The notes: generated by a model not told the origin, from the sequence alone. Positions 25,042 through 34,452 are shown, counted from the stretch's first letter. The stretch: DNA of 64,000 nucleotides from Nocardioides silvaticus (GCF_003160695.1 NZ_QGDD01000001.1:496001-560000); one strand, 5' to 3'. Made by a program: numbers and translations.

Positions 25042-26832
25042 GTGACCGAGGCAAAGCCGCTCCAGAAGGTCCTGATCGCCAACCGCGGGGAGATCGCGGT
25101 CCGAGTGATCCGTGCGTGCAAGGACGCCGGGATCGGAAGCGTCGCGATCTACGCCGACCCCGACCGCGACGCGCTCTTCGTCCGGCTCGCCGACGAGGCC
25201 TACGCGCTCGACGGCGCCACCCCCGCCGACTCCTACCTCGACATCGAGAAGATCATCAGGGCGGCCGAGCAGTCCGGCGCCGACTCGGTCCACCCCGGCT
25301 ACGGCTTCCTGGCCGAGAACGCCGAGTTCGCCCAGGCCGTCCTCGACGCGGGCCTGATCTGGATCGGCCCCTCCCCCGACGCGATCGACGCCCTCGGCGA
25401 CAAGGCCAAGGCCAAGCAGATCGCCCTCAAGGCGGGTGCCCCGCTCGCCCCGGGCCTGAAGGACCCGGTCAAGGACGCCGACGAGGTCGTCGCGTTCGCG
25501 AAGGAGAACGGCCTGCCGGTCGCCATCAAGGCGGTCTTCGGCGGCGGCGGCCGCGGCCTCAAGGTCGCCCGCACCCTCGAGGAGATCCCCGACCTCTACG
25601 AGTCCGCGGTCCGTGAGGCCGTCGGTGCGTTCGGCCGCGGCGAGTGCCTGGTCGAGAAGTTCCTCGACAAGCCGCGGCACGTCGAGACCCAGTGCCTTGC
25701 CGACCAGCACGGCAACGTGGTGGTCGTCTCCACCCGCGACTGCTCGCTCCAGCGGCGCCACCAGAAGCTGGTCGAGGAGGCCCCTGCGCCGTTCCTCAGC
25801 GACGACCAGGTCCAGCGCCTCTACGACTCCTCCAAGGCGATCCTCAAGGAGGCCGGGTACGTCGGCGCCGGCACGTGTGAGTTCCTCGTCGCCGCCGACG
25901 GCACCATCTCCTTCCTCGAGGTCAACACCCGCCTCCAGGTCGAGCACTGCGTGTCCGAGGAGGTCACCGGCATCGACCTGGTCCGCGAGATGTTCCGCAT
26001 CGCGGCCGGCGAGGAGCTCGGCTACGGCGACCCGGAGATCCGCGGCCACTCGATCGAGTACCGCATCAACGCCGAGGACGGCGGCAACAACTTCATGCCG
26101 GCGCCCGGCACCCTGACCGCTTGGCGCCCCCCGGCCGGGCCCGGCGTCCGCCTCGACGGCGGCTACGAGGTCGGCGAGACCGTGCCGGGCGCGTTCGACT
26201 CACTGGTCGCCAAGCTGATCATCACCGGCAAGGACCGCACCCAGGCCATCGAGCGCTCGCGCCGCGCGCTGAGCGAGTTCGAGGTCGACGGCATGCCGAC
26301 CGCGATCACGTTCCACGAGGTCATCGTCGACGACCCGGCCTGGGTCGGCGCCTCGAACCCGACCGGCGAGGGCTCGTTCGACGTCTACACGACCTGGATC
26401 GAGACGGAGTTCGACAACCAGATCACGCCCTACGGCGGCGCACCGGGCGAGTCCGAGGACGAGGGCGAGCGGCAGAAGGTCGTCGTCGAGGTCGGCGGCA
26501 AGCGGGTCGAGGTCGTCATCCCGGCCGGTCTCGGCGGGCTGACCGCCACCGGCGGCGCCGGTGGCGCGAAGAAGCCCAAGCGCTCCGGCGGCCGGAAGGC
26601 CGGCGCCGCGGCCAGCGGCGACTCCGTCACCTCCCCCATGCAGGGCACGGTGGTCAAGGTCGTCGTCGAGGAGGGCCAGGAGGTCGCCGAGGGCGACGCC
26701 ATCGTGGTCATCGAGGCGATGAAGATGGAGCAGCCGCTCAAGGCCCACAAGTCCGGCACGGTCACCGGCCTCAGGGCCGAGGTCGGCGCCACCGTCGGCA
26801 ACGGCGAGGTCATCTGCGAGCTCAAGGGCTGA
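25042..26832 (+). CDS. accA3: Acyl-CoA carboxylase alpha subunit (biotin carboxylase + BCCP)
   Basis: Carboxylates its own biotin using ATP and bicarbonate and delivers it to the beta subunit. The 596-residue protein has the biotin carboxylase domain ([33 protein letters not shown] loop [32 protein letters not shown]). A Gly/Lys-rich linker follows near residues 505-525. The C-terminal biotinyl domain has [11 protein letters not shown] with the modified Lys near residue 562. GTG at 25042 follows a GGGGAG. Its partners accD, accE and birA are 10 kb to the left, so the complex is encoded in two places. The symbol follows mycobacterial usage. Confidence 0.94.
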   Translation: MTEAKPLQKVLIANRGEIAVRVIRACKDAGIGSVAIYADPDRDALFVRLADEAYALDGATPADSYLDIEKIIRAAEQSGADSVHPGYGFLAENAEFAQAVLDAGLIWIGPSPDAIDALGDKAKAKQIALKAGAPLAPGLKDPVKDADEVVAFAKENGLPVAIKAVFGGGGRGLKVARTLEEIPDLYESAVREAVGAFGRGECLVEKFLDKPRHVETQCLADQHGNVVVVSTRDCSLQRRHQKLVEEAPAPFLSDDQVQRLYDSSKAILKEAGYVGAGTCEFLVAADGTISFLEVNTRLQVEHCVSEEVTGIDLVREMFRIAAGEELGYGDPEIRGHSIEYRINAEDGGNNFMPAPGTLTAWRPPAGPGVRLDGGYEVGETVPGAFDSLVAKLIITGKDRTQAIERSRRALSEFEVDGMPTAITFHEVIVDDPAWVGASNPTGEGSFDVYTTWIETEFDNQITPYGGAPGESEDEGERQKVVVEVGGKRVEVVIPAGLGGLTATGGAGGAKKPKRSGGRKAGAAASGDSVTSPMQGTVVKVVVEEGQEVAEGDAIVVIEAMKMEQPLKAHKSGTVTGLRAEVGATVGNGEVICELKG

Positions 26833-26879
26833 CCAGCCCGGCTCATCGGAGCCAGCCACGCCCTGGATAGGTTCGGTCC

Positions 26880-27374
26880 GTGACCGAGCCCGCGTTCGTG
26901 CTCCGCGACCCGGCGCACCGCGTCAGCCCGAAGGCTCGGACCCTCTGGCAGCTGCAGTGCGGCCTGACCGCCGGGATCGGCGTGATCGGATTGCTCGTGG
27001 GCGCCCTCGTCTGGCGTGAGTACGACGCGCGCTGGTGGGTCCTCGGCGCCGCGGTGCTCGTGGGAGCGGCGTACGCGGTCGTCGTACCCCGCTGGCGCTA
27101 CGCCGTCCACCGCTGGGAGATCACCGACACCGCGGTCTACACCCAGCGCGGCTGGTGGGCGCGCGAGCGGCGGATCGCGCCGATGTCACGGGTGCAGACC
27201 GTCGACCTCGCGCAGGGTCCGATCGACCGGCTGTTCGGGCTGTCGACGCTGACCGTCACGACCGCGTCTGCCGCCGGCCCGCTGCGGATCGAGGGCCTGG
27301 ACCGCCCGCTGGCGCTCGAGCTGTCCGAGCGGCTGACCCGCAACGCAGAGGCGGCCGGGGGCGACGCCACGTGA
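26880..27374 (+). CDS. PH-domain (bPH2, YdbS-like) membrane protein
   Basis: A 164-residue membrane protein with two helices (LQCGLTAGIGVIGLLVGALV and WWVLGAAVLVGAAYAVVVP). A bacterial PH-like domain follows: RWEITDTAVYTQRGWWARER, RIAPMSRVQTVDLAQGPIDR and LFGLSTLTVTTASAAGPL. This is the YdbS-like half of a common two-gene YdbS/YdbT pair. The start is GTG at 26880, and the stop overlaps the GTG of the next gene (GTGA). The pair's role is not established. Confidence 0.85.
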   Translation: MTEPAFVLRDPAHRVSPKARTLWQLQCGLTAGIGVIGLLVGALVWREYDARWWVLGAAVLVGAAYAVVVPRWRYAVHRWEITDTAVYTQRGWWARERRIAPMSRVQTVDLAQGPIDRLFGLSTLTVTTASAAGPLRIEGLDRPLALELSERLTRNAEAAGGDAT

Positions 27375-28834
27375 GCGACGGGCAGTGGCTGCGCCTTGAC
27401 CCGCGGATGCTGCTCGTCCACCCGATCGACGAGATCCGCAAGTACGTCGTCCCCCTGCTGGCCGCCGCCGTCTTCGGCGCCACCCAGGGCGGCAACCCGC
27501 TCTTCGCACTGGCCGCGGTCGGCATCCCGCTCGGGCTCGGCGTGGTCCGCTACCTGACCACCAGCTATCGGATCGCCGACGGCCGCGTCGAGCTGCGTCG
27601 CGGCCTGCTCAACCGTCAGCTGCTCTCGACGCCGATCGACCGGGTGCGCACGATCGACCTCGAGTCCACGCCCATCCACCGCCTCGTCGGCCTCACCACG
27701 ATGACGATCGGCACCGGTGGCGGCGGCCTCAGCGACAACCTCAAGCTCGACGGGCTCGAGGCCGGGGACGCCCAGCAGCTCCGCTCCCTCCTGCTGGCCG
27801 ACTCCGCTGTGGCCGCGGAGGAGACCGAGGACGACGCTGGCGCGACGCTCCCCGGCCTGCCACCGCCCGCGGCGGCCTACGAGCACCGCTGGCTGAGGTT
27901 CGCGCCGTTCACCAGCACCGGCATCGTGATCTTCGGTGGCGTCGTCGGCGGCGGCACCCAGTTCCTCGGCGAGATCGACATCGACGCCGACGCGATCGCC
28001 GAGGACCTGGCCGCGCAGGCGACCGTCGTGGTCCTCGCCGCCGTCGTCGCACTCGGCCTCATCGTGCTGGCACTGACGGTGCTCGGCTACCTGGTCACCA
28101 ACTGGGAGTTCACGCTGCAGCGCCACCCCGACACCTGGCACGTCAGCCGCGGCCTGCTCACCACCCGCGAGACCACGCTGGACGTCGACCGGCTGGCGGG
28201 GGTCTCGGTCTCGGAGCCGCCGGGGCTGCGCCTGGCCCGCGGCGCACGGCTCTCGGCGATCGTCACCGGCCTCGACAAGGGCCAGAGCGGGTCCGCGGTC
28301 CTCGTCCCACCGGCGCCCGACGCCGTCGTACGACGCGCGGCGGCTGGCGTCCTCGGCACCGACCGGCCCGTCTCGGGGCCGCTGGAGAAGCACGGCCGCG
28401 CCGCCGTACGCCGCCGCTGGGCGCGCGCCCTCCTGCCGGCCGCCGTCCCCGCCATCTACTTGGTCGCCGCCGTGGTCGCGGGCGCCCCGGCGCCCCTCCT
28501 CGTCCTGCCGGTGCTGCTGCTCGCCGGCGCGGCCGCGCTCGCCGCCGACCGGGTGCGCTCGCTCGGGCACGCGGTCGTCGACGGCTACCTCGTCACCCGG
28601 TCGGGCTCGCTCCTCCGGCACCGCGACGCCCTCGCGTCGGGCCACGTGATCGGCTGGACCACCACCGACACCTGGTTCCAACGACGCGCCGGGCTCACCA
28701 CGCTGGCCGCGACCACCGCCGGCGGGCAGGGCAAGGTCGAAGCGCTCGACCTGCCGGCCGAGCGGGCGGTGGAGGTCGCCCACGACCTCACCCCCGAGCT
28801 GGTCGGCCAGTTCCTGGCGTCGCCCACCCGCTGA
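27371..28834 (+). CDS. Multi-PH-domain (YdbT-like) membrane protein
   Basis: A 487-residue membrane protein with about six helices in three pairs and three bPH2-type domains. The first contains YRIADGRVELRRGLLNRQLL and IDLESTPIHRLVGLTTMTIG. The second contains HVSRGLLTTRETTLDVDRLA, the third YLVTRSGSLLRHRDALASGH. Charged loops separate them. GTG at 27371 overlaps the preceding stop (GTGA), which excludes the longer frame listed by simple ORF calling. With its partner it likely forms one membrane complex; function unknown. Confidence 0.85.
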   Translation: MSDGQWLRLDPRMLLVHPIDEIRKYVVPLLAAAVFGATQGGNPLFALAAVGIPLGLGVVRYLTTSYRIADGRVELRRGLLNRQLLSTPIDRVRTIDLESTPIHRLVGLTTMTIGTGGGGLSDNLKLDGLEAGDAQQLRSLLLADSAVAAEETEDDAGATLPGLPPPAAAYEHRWLRFAPFTSTGIVIFGGVVGGGTQFLGEIDIDADAIAEDLAAQATVVVLAAVVALGLIVLALTVLGYLVTNWEFTLQRHPDTWHVSRGLLTTRETTLDVDRLAGVSVSEPPGLRLARGARLSAIVTGLDKGQSGSAVLVPPAPDAVVRRAAAGVLGTDRPVSGPLEKHGRAAVRRRWARALLPAAVPAIYLVAAVVAGAPAPLLVLPVLLLAGAAALAADRVRSLGHAVVDGYLVTRSGSLLRHRDALASGHVIGWTTTDTWFQRRAGLTTLAATTAGGQGKVEALDLPAERAVEVAHDLTPELVGQFLASPTR

Positions 28835-28839
28835 CCGGG

Positions 28840-29541
28840 TCAGTGCAGGCCGACCTGGTCGGCCAGCACCTGGAGGTGCTGCTCGAACAGCGCCTCGGGA
28901 TCGCCGAGGCCGTCCGGCCCGTACTGCCCGAACACCTCGAAGCTGATGCAGCCGAAGATGCTTGCCAGGGTCAGGACGCCGCGGGAGAGGGCCTCGTCGG
29001 GGAGCGTCACGGCGAATTGCGTGCGGATCCCCTCGAGCCCGGCCGCGAGCTCCGGCGTTGTCGGCGCGTCCGCTTCCGTCGGCAGCTCCAGCCGTCCGGC
29101 GGCGTGCGCCTCCGACGCGAGCTCGAGGACGATCCGCGCCACCCGGGTGCCCGGTTCCGTGGTCTGCTCGGCAGGCGCCCGGTAACCGGGGACGGGCGAG
29201 CCGTAGAGCAGTGCGTACGTCGCCGGCTCGGTCAGCGCCCACCGGCGGATCGCTCGGCCGAGGGCGAGGAAACGGTCGCGGTGGTGCTCCTTCGGCACTT
29301 CCGCGACCGCACCTGCGACCGAGTCGGCGAGCTCGTCGTACCCGTGGACGACGAGGAGCGTCAGCAGGTCGTCGCGACTTTTCACATAACGGTAGACCGC
29401 CGACGACACCACGCCGAGGTCGCGGGCCACGGCCCGTAGCGAGAGGGCGGCGGCGCCGTACTCAGCGAGGTGCTGGCGCCCGATACGGGTGATGTCTTCC
29501 ATCGTGCGCGCACGAGCGCGTTCTCTCGGAGTGCCAGCCAT
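28840..29541 (-). CDS. TetR-family transcriptional regulator
   Basis: A 233-residue repressor. The N-terminal DNA-binding domain reads RIGRQHLAEYGAAALSLRAV then ARDLGVVSSAVYRYVKSRDD. The C-terminal ligand domain includes RRWALTEPATYALLYGSPVP, a pattern common in TetR proteins with the WHG-type C-terminal domain. It is divergent from a nucleoside-diphosphate-sugar epimerase-like gene. Two matching palindromes lie between them, one near each gene, so it probably represses both. The ligand is unknown. Confidence 0.9.
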   Translation of the reverse strand: MAGTPRERARARTMEDITRIGRQHLAEYGAAALSLRAVARDLGVVSSAVYRYVKSRDDLLTLLVVHGYDELADSVAGAVAEVPKEHHRDRFLALGRAIRRWALTEPATYALLYGSPVPGYRAPAEQTTEPGTRVARIVLELASEAHAAGRLELPTEADAPTTPELAAGLEGIRTQFAVTLPDEALSRGVLTLASIFGCISFEVFGQYGPDGLGDPEALFEQHLQVLADQVGLH

Positions 29542-29582
29542 GACCGCATCGTGTCACATCCGTGAACAGTTTTCTCAAATGT

Positions 29583-29593
29583 GAGCACTGCTC
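29583..29593. promoter_or_regulatory. TetR operator candidate 1
   Basis: GAGCACTGCTC: perfect 5-bp arms around one base, about 42 bp upstream of the TetR start. Its core matches site 2, whose centre is 49 bp away. Confidence 0.55.
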
Positions 29594-29628
29594 TTGATTT
29601 CGGATGTGCTTTGTGGTTCCGTCGTCAT

Positions 29629-29645
29629 AGAGAGCAGTGCTCTCT
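29629..29645. promoter_or_regulatory. TetR operator candidate 2
   Basis: AGAGAGCAGTGCTCTCT: perfect 8-bp arms around one base, 31 bp ahead of the epimerase-like ATG. It shares the GAGCA-n-TGCTC core with site 1. Confidence 0.6.
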
Positions 29646-29676
29646 CTTTCATCCAGACTCTCCCGAAGGACACCCC

Positions 29677-30609
29677 ATGGACCAGTTCCACGTCGTCACG
29701 GGCGCCGGCCCCGTCGGCAGCACCGTCGCCCTCCAGCTCGCCGATCAGGGTCAGCGGGTCCGCGTACTCACCCGCCCCGGCAGCGGCCCTGACCACCCGC
29801 TGGTCGAGCGGCGTCGGGTCGATGCGTCGCAGATCGCGGAGCTGACGGACGCCGTCGCCGGCGCCAGCGCGGTCCACCACTGCGCCCACGGCTCGCGGTA
29901 CGACGCCCGCACCTGGCGTGCCGAGCTCATCCCTGCCGAGCGGTCCGTCCTGGAGGCGGCCGGTCGGACCGGTGCCGTGGTGGTGTTCCCCGAGAGTCTC
30001 TACGCGTACGGCGCTGTGGACGGTCCGATGACCGAGGATCTTCCGCGCACGGCGACCGCCGGCAAGCCAGGTGTCCGCACCGAGCTGCTCCGCGCCCGCG
30101 AAGCATCGTCGACGTCGACAGTGAGCGTGGCCGCCTCGGACTTCTTCGGACCGCTCGTCCGTAGCTCCCACGCCGGAGAGCGGATGGTGCCGACGATCCT
30201 CGCCGGACGGACGATGCGCGTGCTGGGCAGCCTCGACCAGCCGCACTCGTTCACCTACGTGCCGGACCTGGCAGCGGCAATGATCCGGGCCGCGGCAGAA
30301 CGCTCGCTGTGGAACAGCTTCCTCCACGCACCGACCGCGGCGCCGGTGACGCAGCGCGAGCTGATCGCCGCCTTCGCCGTGGCCGGCGGTGTGCCCGTCC
30401 CCCGGGTCAGGGCAATCTCGCCCGGCGTGCTTCGCGCTGTCGGTGTCGTCCACCGCGACACCCGCGAGCTTGCCGAGATGAGCTTCCAGTTCACCGCTCC
30501 GTTCGTGCTCGACTCCCGCCGCAGCGAGGAGCGACTCGGGCTCAAGCCGACCGACTTCGACGTCGCGGTGCAGGAGACCGTCGACTGGTGGCGCTCGCAG
30601 CAGGCCTGA
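29677..30609 (+). CDS. NAD(P)-binding epimerase/reductase-like protein
   Basis: A 310-residue extended-SDR-type protein. The N-terminal Rossmann motif is slightly atypical (VVTGAGPVGSTVALQLADQG, a TGAGPVG loop). ALYAYG-like FPESLYAYGAVDGPMTED and LDQPHSFTYVPDLAAAMIRA follow. The catalytic YxxxK tyrosine/lysine pair is not obvious, so it may be a non-catalytic or atypical member. ATG at 29677 has GAAGGA ahead. The divergent TetR gene with shared operators suggests ligand-induced expression. The substrate is unknown; a role in detoxification or redox stress is a guess. Confidence 0.75.
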   Translation: MDQFHVVTGAGPVGSTVALQLADQGQRVRVLTRPGSGPDHPLVERRRVDASQIAELTDAVAGASAVHHCAHGSRYDARTWRAELIPAERSVLEAAGRTGAVVVFPESLYAYGAVDGPMTEDLPRTATAGKPGVRTELLRAREASSTSTVSVAASDFFGPLVRSSHAGERMVPTILAGRTMRVLGSLDQPHSFTYVPDLAAAMIRAAAERSLWNSFLHAPTAAPVTQRELIAAFAVAGGVPVPRVRAISPGVLRAVGVVHRDTRELAEMSFQFTAPFVLDSRRSEERLGLKPTDFDVAVQETVDWWRSQQA

Positions 30610-30628
30610 CCCGGCTAGCGTGGCCGTC

Positions 30629-31033
30629 GTGAGCGACGCGACCGACCCCACCGCGTACCGGGCCGAGGCCGACGGCCGGCCCGACCCGGGCGAGGTGTGC
30701 TGGGCGTGGGTGCCCTACGAGGACGACCCGAGCCAGGGCAAGGACCGGCCGGTGCTCGTCATCGGCGAGACCACCGACGACGAGGGCGCGCTGGTCTACG
30801 CCTGCCTGGTGATGACCAGCAAGGACCACGACCGCGACGAGGCCCAGGAGGCCGCCGCCGGCCGCTACTGGATGGACGTCGGCACCGGCGCCTGGGACAG
30901 CGAGGGGCGCGCGAGCGAGGTCCGGCTCAACCGGGTCGTGCTGCTCCGCGACACCGAGGTACGACGCGAGGGCGCCGCTCTCGACCCCGGGACCTACGCC
31001 GAGGTGCTGGCCGCCCGGGCCGCCCTCGGCTGA
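30629..31033 (+). CDS. PemK/MazF-like domain protein (orphan)
   Basis: A 134-residue protein whose first half resembles the PemK/MazF fold: PDPGEVCWAWVPYEDDPSQG then KDRPVLVIGETTDDEGALVY, with the strand-rich core and the Arg-Pro-Val-Leu-Val-Ile motif. Canonical MazF toxins cleave RNA. No antitoxin-like gene flanks it, so it may be a chromosomal non-toxin relative. Start is GTG at 30629 (MSDATDPTAY); GTG at 30620 is possible, and neither has a clear ribosome site. Its 3' end overlaps the convergent RTX-like gene by 40 bp. Confidence 0.65.
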   Translation: MSDATDPTAYRAEADGRPDPGEVCWAWVPYEDDPSQGKDRPVLVIGETTDDEGALVYACLVMTSKDHDRDEAQEAAAGRYWMDVGTGAWDSEGRASEVRLNRVVLLRDTEVRREGAALDPGTYAEVLAARAALG

Positions 31034-31890
31034 CCCGGCGAACCCGGCGGACCCGGCAGCAGCACCGGCCGCACGCCCGGCACCGCGACCGTCGGGTCGC
31101 AGTCGCCCCACTCGGTCTGGGCACAGCTGTTGGCGCCGCCGAGGACGGCGGCGACGTCCTTGCCGCCATCGCCCCCGTTGACGATGTCGTCACCGGACCC
31201 GGCCGACACGACGTCGTTGCCGCCGTACGTCGAGGCGCTCAGGCTGCCGTCGGCCGCGATCACGCTGTCGCTCAGGTCGGTGCCGACGTAGGTCCAGGCG
31301 TGGTCGCCCTTCAGCCAGACCACCTCCCAGCCCGAGACCGCGCCGGGCTCGTGCTCCGGCTCCGCGCCGAGGATGAGCACCTGCTCGGCCTGGTCGACCA
31401 GCACCGGCTCGGTGCCGGTGACGGTCAGCGTCAGCAGGTCGAGGCCGTCGTCACCGACCAGCGTCACCGGGGCCGCGGAGGAGGTGGTGAGGTCGACCGT
31501 CTCGCCGCCGGGGCCGCCGACGACCGTGTCGGCTCCGGCCGTGCTGGTCACCCAGTCGTTGCCGGGGCCCCCGATCGCGGTGTCCGCACCGGCGCCCGTC
31601 ATCATCTTGTCGCCGCCGGGGCCGCCGCAGATGACGTCGTCGCCGCCGTACCCGCGGATGACGTCGTTGCCGCCCCGGGCGACGACCACGTCCGGGCCCG
31701 ATGTGCCCTCGATCGTGTCCGGCCGGTCGGTGCCGACGATGGTGGCCGGCAGGCCTTCGCAGTTCGCACCGCTCGCGGCGAGCTCGCCCTCGGTCGGGTC
31801 GTCGTCGGAGCCGGACACGCCGAACAGCGCGGCCAGGGCCGCGAGAGCGACGAGCGCCACCGCCGCCGCGAGCACCGCGCGTCCGCGCAT
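30994..31890 (-). CDS. Membrane-anchored RTX-like calcium-binding repeat protein
   Basis: A 298-residue exported protein. The N-terminal hydrophobic helix (AVLAAAVALVALAALAALFG) is a signal or anchor. Hemolysin-type nonapeptide repeats follow (GGNDVIRGYGGDDVICGGPG, GAGADTAIGGPGNDWV, GGNDVVSAGSGDDIVNGGDG) and bind Ca2+ in the family. A beta-rich region lies in the middle. The Pro/Ala-rich C-terminus overlaps the convergent MazF-like gene and may be partly incidental. ATG at 31890 has GGAGGCAGG ahead. It follows phaZ by 22 bp, so it may be read from the PHA operon. Confidence 0.78.
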   Translation of the reverse strand: MRGRAVLAAAVALVALAALAALFGVSGSDDDPTEGELAASGANCEGLPATIVGTDRPDTIEGTSGPDVVVARGGNDVIRGYGGDDVICGGPGGDKMMTGAGADTAIGGPGNDWVTSTAGADTVVGGPGGETVDLTTSSAAPVTLVGDDGLDLLTLTVTGTEPVLVDQAEQVLILGAEPEHEPGAVSGWEVVWLKGDHAWTYVGTDLSDSVIAADGSLSASTYGGNDVVSAGSGDDIVNGGDGGKDVAAVLGGANSCAQTEWGDCDPTVAVPGVRPVLLPGPPGSPGQPRAARAASTSA

Positions 31891-31912
31891 CCTGCCTCCT
31901 CGGCCAACGAGA

Positions 31913-32761
31913 CTACGGCTGCACCCGGCCCGTCCCGATGTCCCACGCCGGACGGACGAACTCCGTCACCACGGGCGCCAGCTCCGCGGCGGCCGTGACC
32001 AGACCGAGATGCCCATCGTCGTACTCGTGCAGCACCGCGTGCGGGAGGAGCCGAGCCAGGATGCACCCGTTGAGACGCGGGACGATCGGGTCGTCGGTAC
32101 CGGCCAGCACGAGCACCGGCTGCCGGACGAACGGCAGCGCCGGCAGGCTCGACCAGCCGGCGCCGGCGAGCAGCTGCAGCAGGTAGCCGCGCCCGGAGCC
32201 GGCCCGGGTGTCCTCGTGCAGCAGCCGCGCGGCGAGCGCCGGGTCGGCGCGGAGCCGGCCACCGTACAACTCGCCCGCGACCTGCCGTGCGTACGCCGGG
32301 TCGCGGTAGCGCCGCGGGGTGAGCATCTTGCTGAGCACGGACCACCGGGCCGGGACCATCAGGCTCCCGGTCCCGGTCGCGGCCAGCACCACCCGACGGC
32401 AGCGGCGAGGGTGCTGGAACGCGACCTGCTGCGCGAGCCCTCCGCCCCAGGAGATCCCGAGCACGTCGAACCGCTCGTGTCCGAGACCGGCCATCATCCG
32501 CGCGACGAAGAACGCCAGCATCGCGAAGGAGTACGGCGTCCGCGCGGCCCCGGAGCCGCCTACGCCCGGGACGTCGAAGCGGATCACCTCGATCCGCGGG
32601 TCGAGCGCGTCGACGAACGGCTGCAGCACCTCGAGGCTGGCGCCGATGCCGTTGCACAGCAGCAGCGGCGGTCCACCGTCGGTGCCGGGACGCACCGACA
32701 CGCGCACGTCGTGCCCGAGGACGGTGGCCGTGCGCAGTCGGTCGGTCGTCGGGGCCCTCAC
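31913..32761 (-). CDS. phaZ: Intracellular PHA depolymerase (PhaZ-type alpha/beta hydrolase)
   Basis: A 282-residue alpha/beta hydrolase closely resembling medium-chain PHA depolymerase PhaZ of pseudomonads, which mobilises stored PHA. Matching stretches include LLLCNGIGASLEVLQPFVDA, nucleophile Ser in LGISWGGGLAQQVAFQHPRR, and VVLAATGTGSLMVPARWSVL. LTPRRYRDPAYARQVAGELY, the acid in VLAGTDDPIVPRLN and His in YDDGHLGLV complete the match. The start is GTG at 32761, overlapping the phaC stop as GTGA; the upstream open frame belongs to phaC. Synthase and depolymerase are thus translationally coupled. Confidence 0.85.
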   Translation of the reverse strand: MRAPTTDRLRTATVLGHDVRVSVRPGTDGGPPLLLCNGIGASLEVLQPFVDALDPRIEVIRFDVPGVGGSGAARTPYSFAMLAFFVARMMAGLGHERFDVLGISWGGGLAQQVAFQHPRRCRRVVLAATGTGSLMVPARWSVLSKMLTPRRYRDPAYARQVAGELYGGRLRADPALAARLLHEDTRAGSGRGYLLQLLAGAGWSSLPALPFVRQPVLVLAGTDDPIVPRLNGCILARLLPHAVLHEYDDGHLGLVTAAAELAPVVTEFVRPAWDIGTGRVQP

Positions 32762-34452
32762 CTGTCGAAGACGTAGGTGCCCGGTGCCGGCGCGAGCACG
32801 GGGAGCCGGACCGATCCCAGCTGGTCGGCCGCCGGCCGTTGATCGCCGCACCGGTCGGCGAGCCAGCGGTCGAGGTCGGCCCACCAGGTCCCCTGCCGCT
32901 GCTCCGTGCCGGCGAGCCACGTGCGTGCGTCGCGGGCGGTGCGGGTCTCACCGTCGTTGACGTGGAACGTGGCCTTCGGGTTGCCCGGCGGGTTCACCAG
33001 CGCCGCCACGTGCCCGCTGGTCGACAGCACGAACCTCGTCGCTCCCCCCAGGAGCTGCGTGGTGCGGTAGCAGTTCTCCCACGGCGTGATGTGGTCGGCG
33101 ATCCCGGCCGCGACATAGCTGTCGACCGTGACCCTCCCGAGATCGATCGGCACGCCCAGGACGGTGAGGCCGCCCGGTCGCGTGAGGGCGTTCTCGACCG
33201 CCAGGTCGACGAAGTCGGCGTGCAGCCCAGCGGTCATCCGGGTCGTGTCGGCGTTCCAGAAGAGGATGTCGAACGCGGGTGGCCGTTTGCCCAGCAAGTA
33301 GTTGTTGACCCAGTAGTTCCAGACCAGGTCGCCCGGCCGCAGCCAGGCGAATACTTCCGCGAGCACCTTGCCGTCGAGATAGCCCTGGCGGGCGGAGCGC
33401 TGCTTCGCCAGCGTCGCCAGCCGCCGGCTGGTCAGCGCGGAGAGCGTCCCGGCGTCGTGGTTGTCGATGACGGTGACGGCCAGAAAGAGCCCTGCGAGCC
33501 GGTCCTGCCGGCCGATCCCTGCGAGGTACGCCGCGGTGATGCTCGCCAGGATGCCGCCCGAGCAGACGCCGCCGAGCATCGTGCTGCCGCTGCCGGTGAT
33601 CTCCTCGACCGCGTCCAGCGCCCGCAGGATCGCCTCGACGTAGGTGTCGAAGCCCCAGGCTGCGTGCCGCGCGTCGGGGTTGCGCCAGGAGATGACGAAC
33701 ACCTGGCGGCCCTGTCGGAGGCCGTGCTCCACCAGGCTCCGGCCGGGCGCCAGGTCTATCGCGTAGTACTTGTTGATCGTCGGCGGCACCATGACCAGCG
33801 GCACCTCGGAGACCGTGGCCGTCTGCGGCTGGTACTGGATGAGCTCCAGCACTTCGGTGCGCAGGACGACGGCTCCGGGCGTCGCCGCGATGTTCTCACC
33901 GATGGCGAAGCCGCTGCCGTCGACCATCTCCGGCACCCGCGGCGCAGATCCGAGGTCCCGCGCCAGCTGCGCACCGCCCCGCACCAGACTGAGCCCGGCG
34001 GTGTCGATCGCCGCCTTGGCCGACGCCGGGTTGACCAGCGGGAGGTTGCTCGGGGCGGCCGCGGCGACGAGGTTGTCGACGAGGAACCGCACCCGCTGCT
34101 GGTCGCGTGGCTCCAGGTCGACGTCGTGCACCAGCTCGTCGGCGACCCGAGCGGTGACGAGGTAGAGCTGCAGGGCGCGCCTCAGGACCGGGTTGTCGCT
34201 CCAGCCGGCGTCCTGGAACCGCCGGTCTCCGCGGGCGGGTGCGACAGCCGAGGACCCGGCGAGGATCCGGGCAGTCTCGGCGCCCAACCCGGCCAGCCGG
34301 CGGGTCAGCACGCCTGGCTGACGGGCCAGGGCAACCGCCCACCGCGCGGTGGACCGGTCGGGCAGCAGGCGGCGAGCCGGCCCGAGCGCAGCATCGACGA
34401 GCAGGACGTCGAGGGGAGCCGCCTGGTCGGTGGCAGCGGTCGCGGTCGTCAT
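32758..34452 (-). CDS. phaC: Polyhydroxyalkanoate synthase (class II type)
   Basis: Polymerises (R)-3-hydroxyacyl-CoA into PHA at the granule surface. The 564 residues match class II synthases. The lipase-like box is MLGGVCSGGILASITAAYLA, with the nucleophile Cys297 by my count. The acid lies in the VDSYVAAGIADHITPWENCY region and the His in LSTSGHVAALVNPPGNPKAT. The N-terminal domain has FQDAGWSDNPVLRRALQLYL and the core NKYYAIDLAPGRSLVEHGLR. ATG is at 34452, seven bp after the SnoaL-like gene. Unlike pseudomonads, only one synthase gene is present here and phaZ follows by overlap. Confidence 0.9.
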   Translation of the reverse strand: MTTATAATDQAAPLDVLLVDAALGPARRLLPDRSTARWAVALARQPGVLTRRLAGLGAETARILAGSSAVAPARGDRRFQDAGWSDNPVLRRALQLYLVTARVADELVHDVDLEPRDQQRVRFLVDNLVAAAAPSNLPLVNPASAKAAIDTAGLSLVRGGAQLARDLGSAPRVPEMVDGSGFAIGENIAATPGAVVLRTEVLELIQYQPQTATVSEVPLVMVPPTINKYYAIDLAPGRSLVEHGLRQGRQVFVISWRNPDARHAAWGFDTYVEAILRALDAVEEITGSGSTMLGGVCSGGILASITAAYLAGIGRQDRLAGLFLAVTVIDNHDAGTLSALTSRRLATLAKQRSARQGYLDGKVLAEVFAWLRPGDLVWNYWVNNYLLGKRPPAFDILFWNADTTRMTAGLHADFVDLAVENALTRPGGLTVLGVPIDLGRVTVDSYVAAGIADHITPWENCYRTTQLLGGATRFVLSTSGHVAALVNPPGNPKATFHVNDGETRTARDARTWLAGTEQRQGTWWADLDRWLADRCGDQRPAADQLGSVRLPVLAPAPGTYVFDR

